From WGMK01 sp044359155 (GTDB lineage Bacteria; Hydrogenedentota; Hydrogenedentia; Hydrogenedentales; JAEUWI01): a stretch of 5,548 nucleotides of DNA. The position numbers and the translations under genes are program-made. The stretch's first letter is position 1, and each line of letters starts with the position of its first letter. Below, in pieces: positions 5,440 to 5,548 of the stretch. The notes beneath the pieces are model-generated. The model was not told where the DNA came from, did no database searches, and saw only the letters and a program-made list of their open reading frames with translations. The stretch lies in the NCBI GenBank assembly GCA_044359155.1, contig JBIKMR010000281.1, forward strand, positions 1-5,548. The letters are read 5' to 3'.

Positions 5440-5548
5440 TTAGCAATATTGTGATCCATTGTTTACACAATACTGTTGTGGGGTGCCTACTTTGCAACCA
5501 ACCTTTCGCTGTGTTTGCGGATCAATGTCGCACTGCCATCCGTTGCCG
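5440..5548 (-). CDS. 3' end of a minus-strand gene, unknown Cys-containing C-terminus (partial)
   Basis: Reading inward from the right edge, 35 sense codons run without a stop to TAA at 5442-5440. The visible C-terminus contains GNGWQCDIDPQTQRK, then VGCKVGTPQQYC, then VNNGSQYC as the last eight residues. Four cysteines (spacing 11, 8 and 7 residues), with the last at the very end, suggest an exported, disulfide-bonded protein. The start lies outside the window. Support comes from the terminator 18 bp beyond the stop, which faces this frame. Third positions are about half A/T, lower in GC than the two neighbouring genes. I do not recognise the family, and an open frame of this length alone could be chance. 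Confidence 0.5.
   Translation of the reverse strand, partial: GNGWQCDIDPQTQRKVGCKVGTPQQYCVNNGSQYC

Noticed and set aside
5447..5472. Inverted repeat TATTGTG / CACAATA with a 12-nt spacer
   Set aside because: The arms are short and AT-rich and fall inside the partial minus-strand coding frame, so a regulatory role is not supported.

Overview
The window is a GC-rich bacterial segment with two complete genes reading away from each other and the 3' end of a probable third gene at the right edge. On the minus strand (129-2069) lies a class II glutamine-dependent asparagine synthetase / amidotransferase (AsnB type, 646 aa, GTG start). On the plus strand (2213-5374) lies a 1053-residue secreted modular metalloprotease. 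Minus-strand codons at 5440-5548 look like the C-terminal tail of a Cys-containing protein that converges on the protease gene.

The organism cannot be named from sequence alone. A large exported zinc protease carrying an acidic Glu-Gly repeat linker and a C-terminal EF-hand/dockerin-like module with the phrase 'ELLRVIQFYN..GY.C' recalls, from memory, large surface proteins of Candidatus Hydrogenedentota and neighbouring Planctomycetota/Lentisphaerota-type bacteria. This is an inference that a database search should test. A G/C-rich palindrome with a GGTTAGGGTGAGGGG tail, of a kind dispersed in many bacterial genomes, sits just beyond the asnB-like gene.

Layout: 1-39, nothing recognised; 40-80, dispersed palindromic repeat; 90-120, small imperfect hairpin past the asnB stop; 129-2069, asnB-like gene (minus); 2070-2212, shared 143-bp divergent promoter region holding a perfect TATAAT box abutted by a 12-bp perfect palindrome; 2213-5374, metalloprotease (plus): signal peptide, pro-region, metzincin-type catalytic domain with HExxHxxxxxH, two tandem copies of a ~160-residue Trp/Cys-motif domain, a 155-residue EGEGxx linker, and four EF-hand-like loops; 5381-5421, minus-strand intrinsic terminator with a UUCG loop; 5440-5548, partial minus-strand CDS.

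Functionally, the asnB-like enzyme is cytoplasmic nitrogen metabolism or amidation of a sugar or other acceptor, while the protease acts outside the cytoplasm. Nothing beyond adjacency links them. The parts that most deserve a second look are the architecture of the protease (linker repeat, paired C-terminal modules, duplicated middle domain), the operator-like palindrome at its promoter, and the hidden convergent gene at the right edge.
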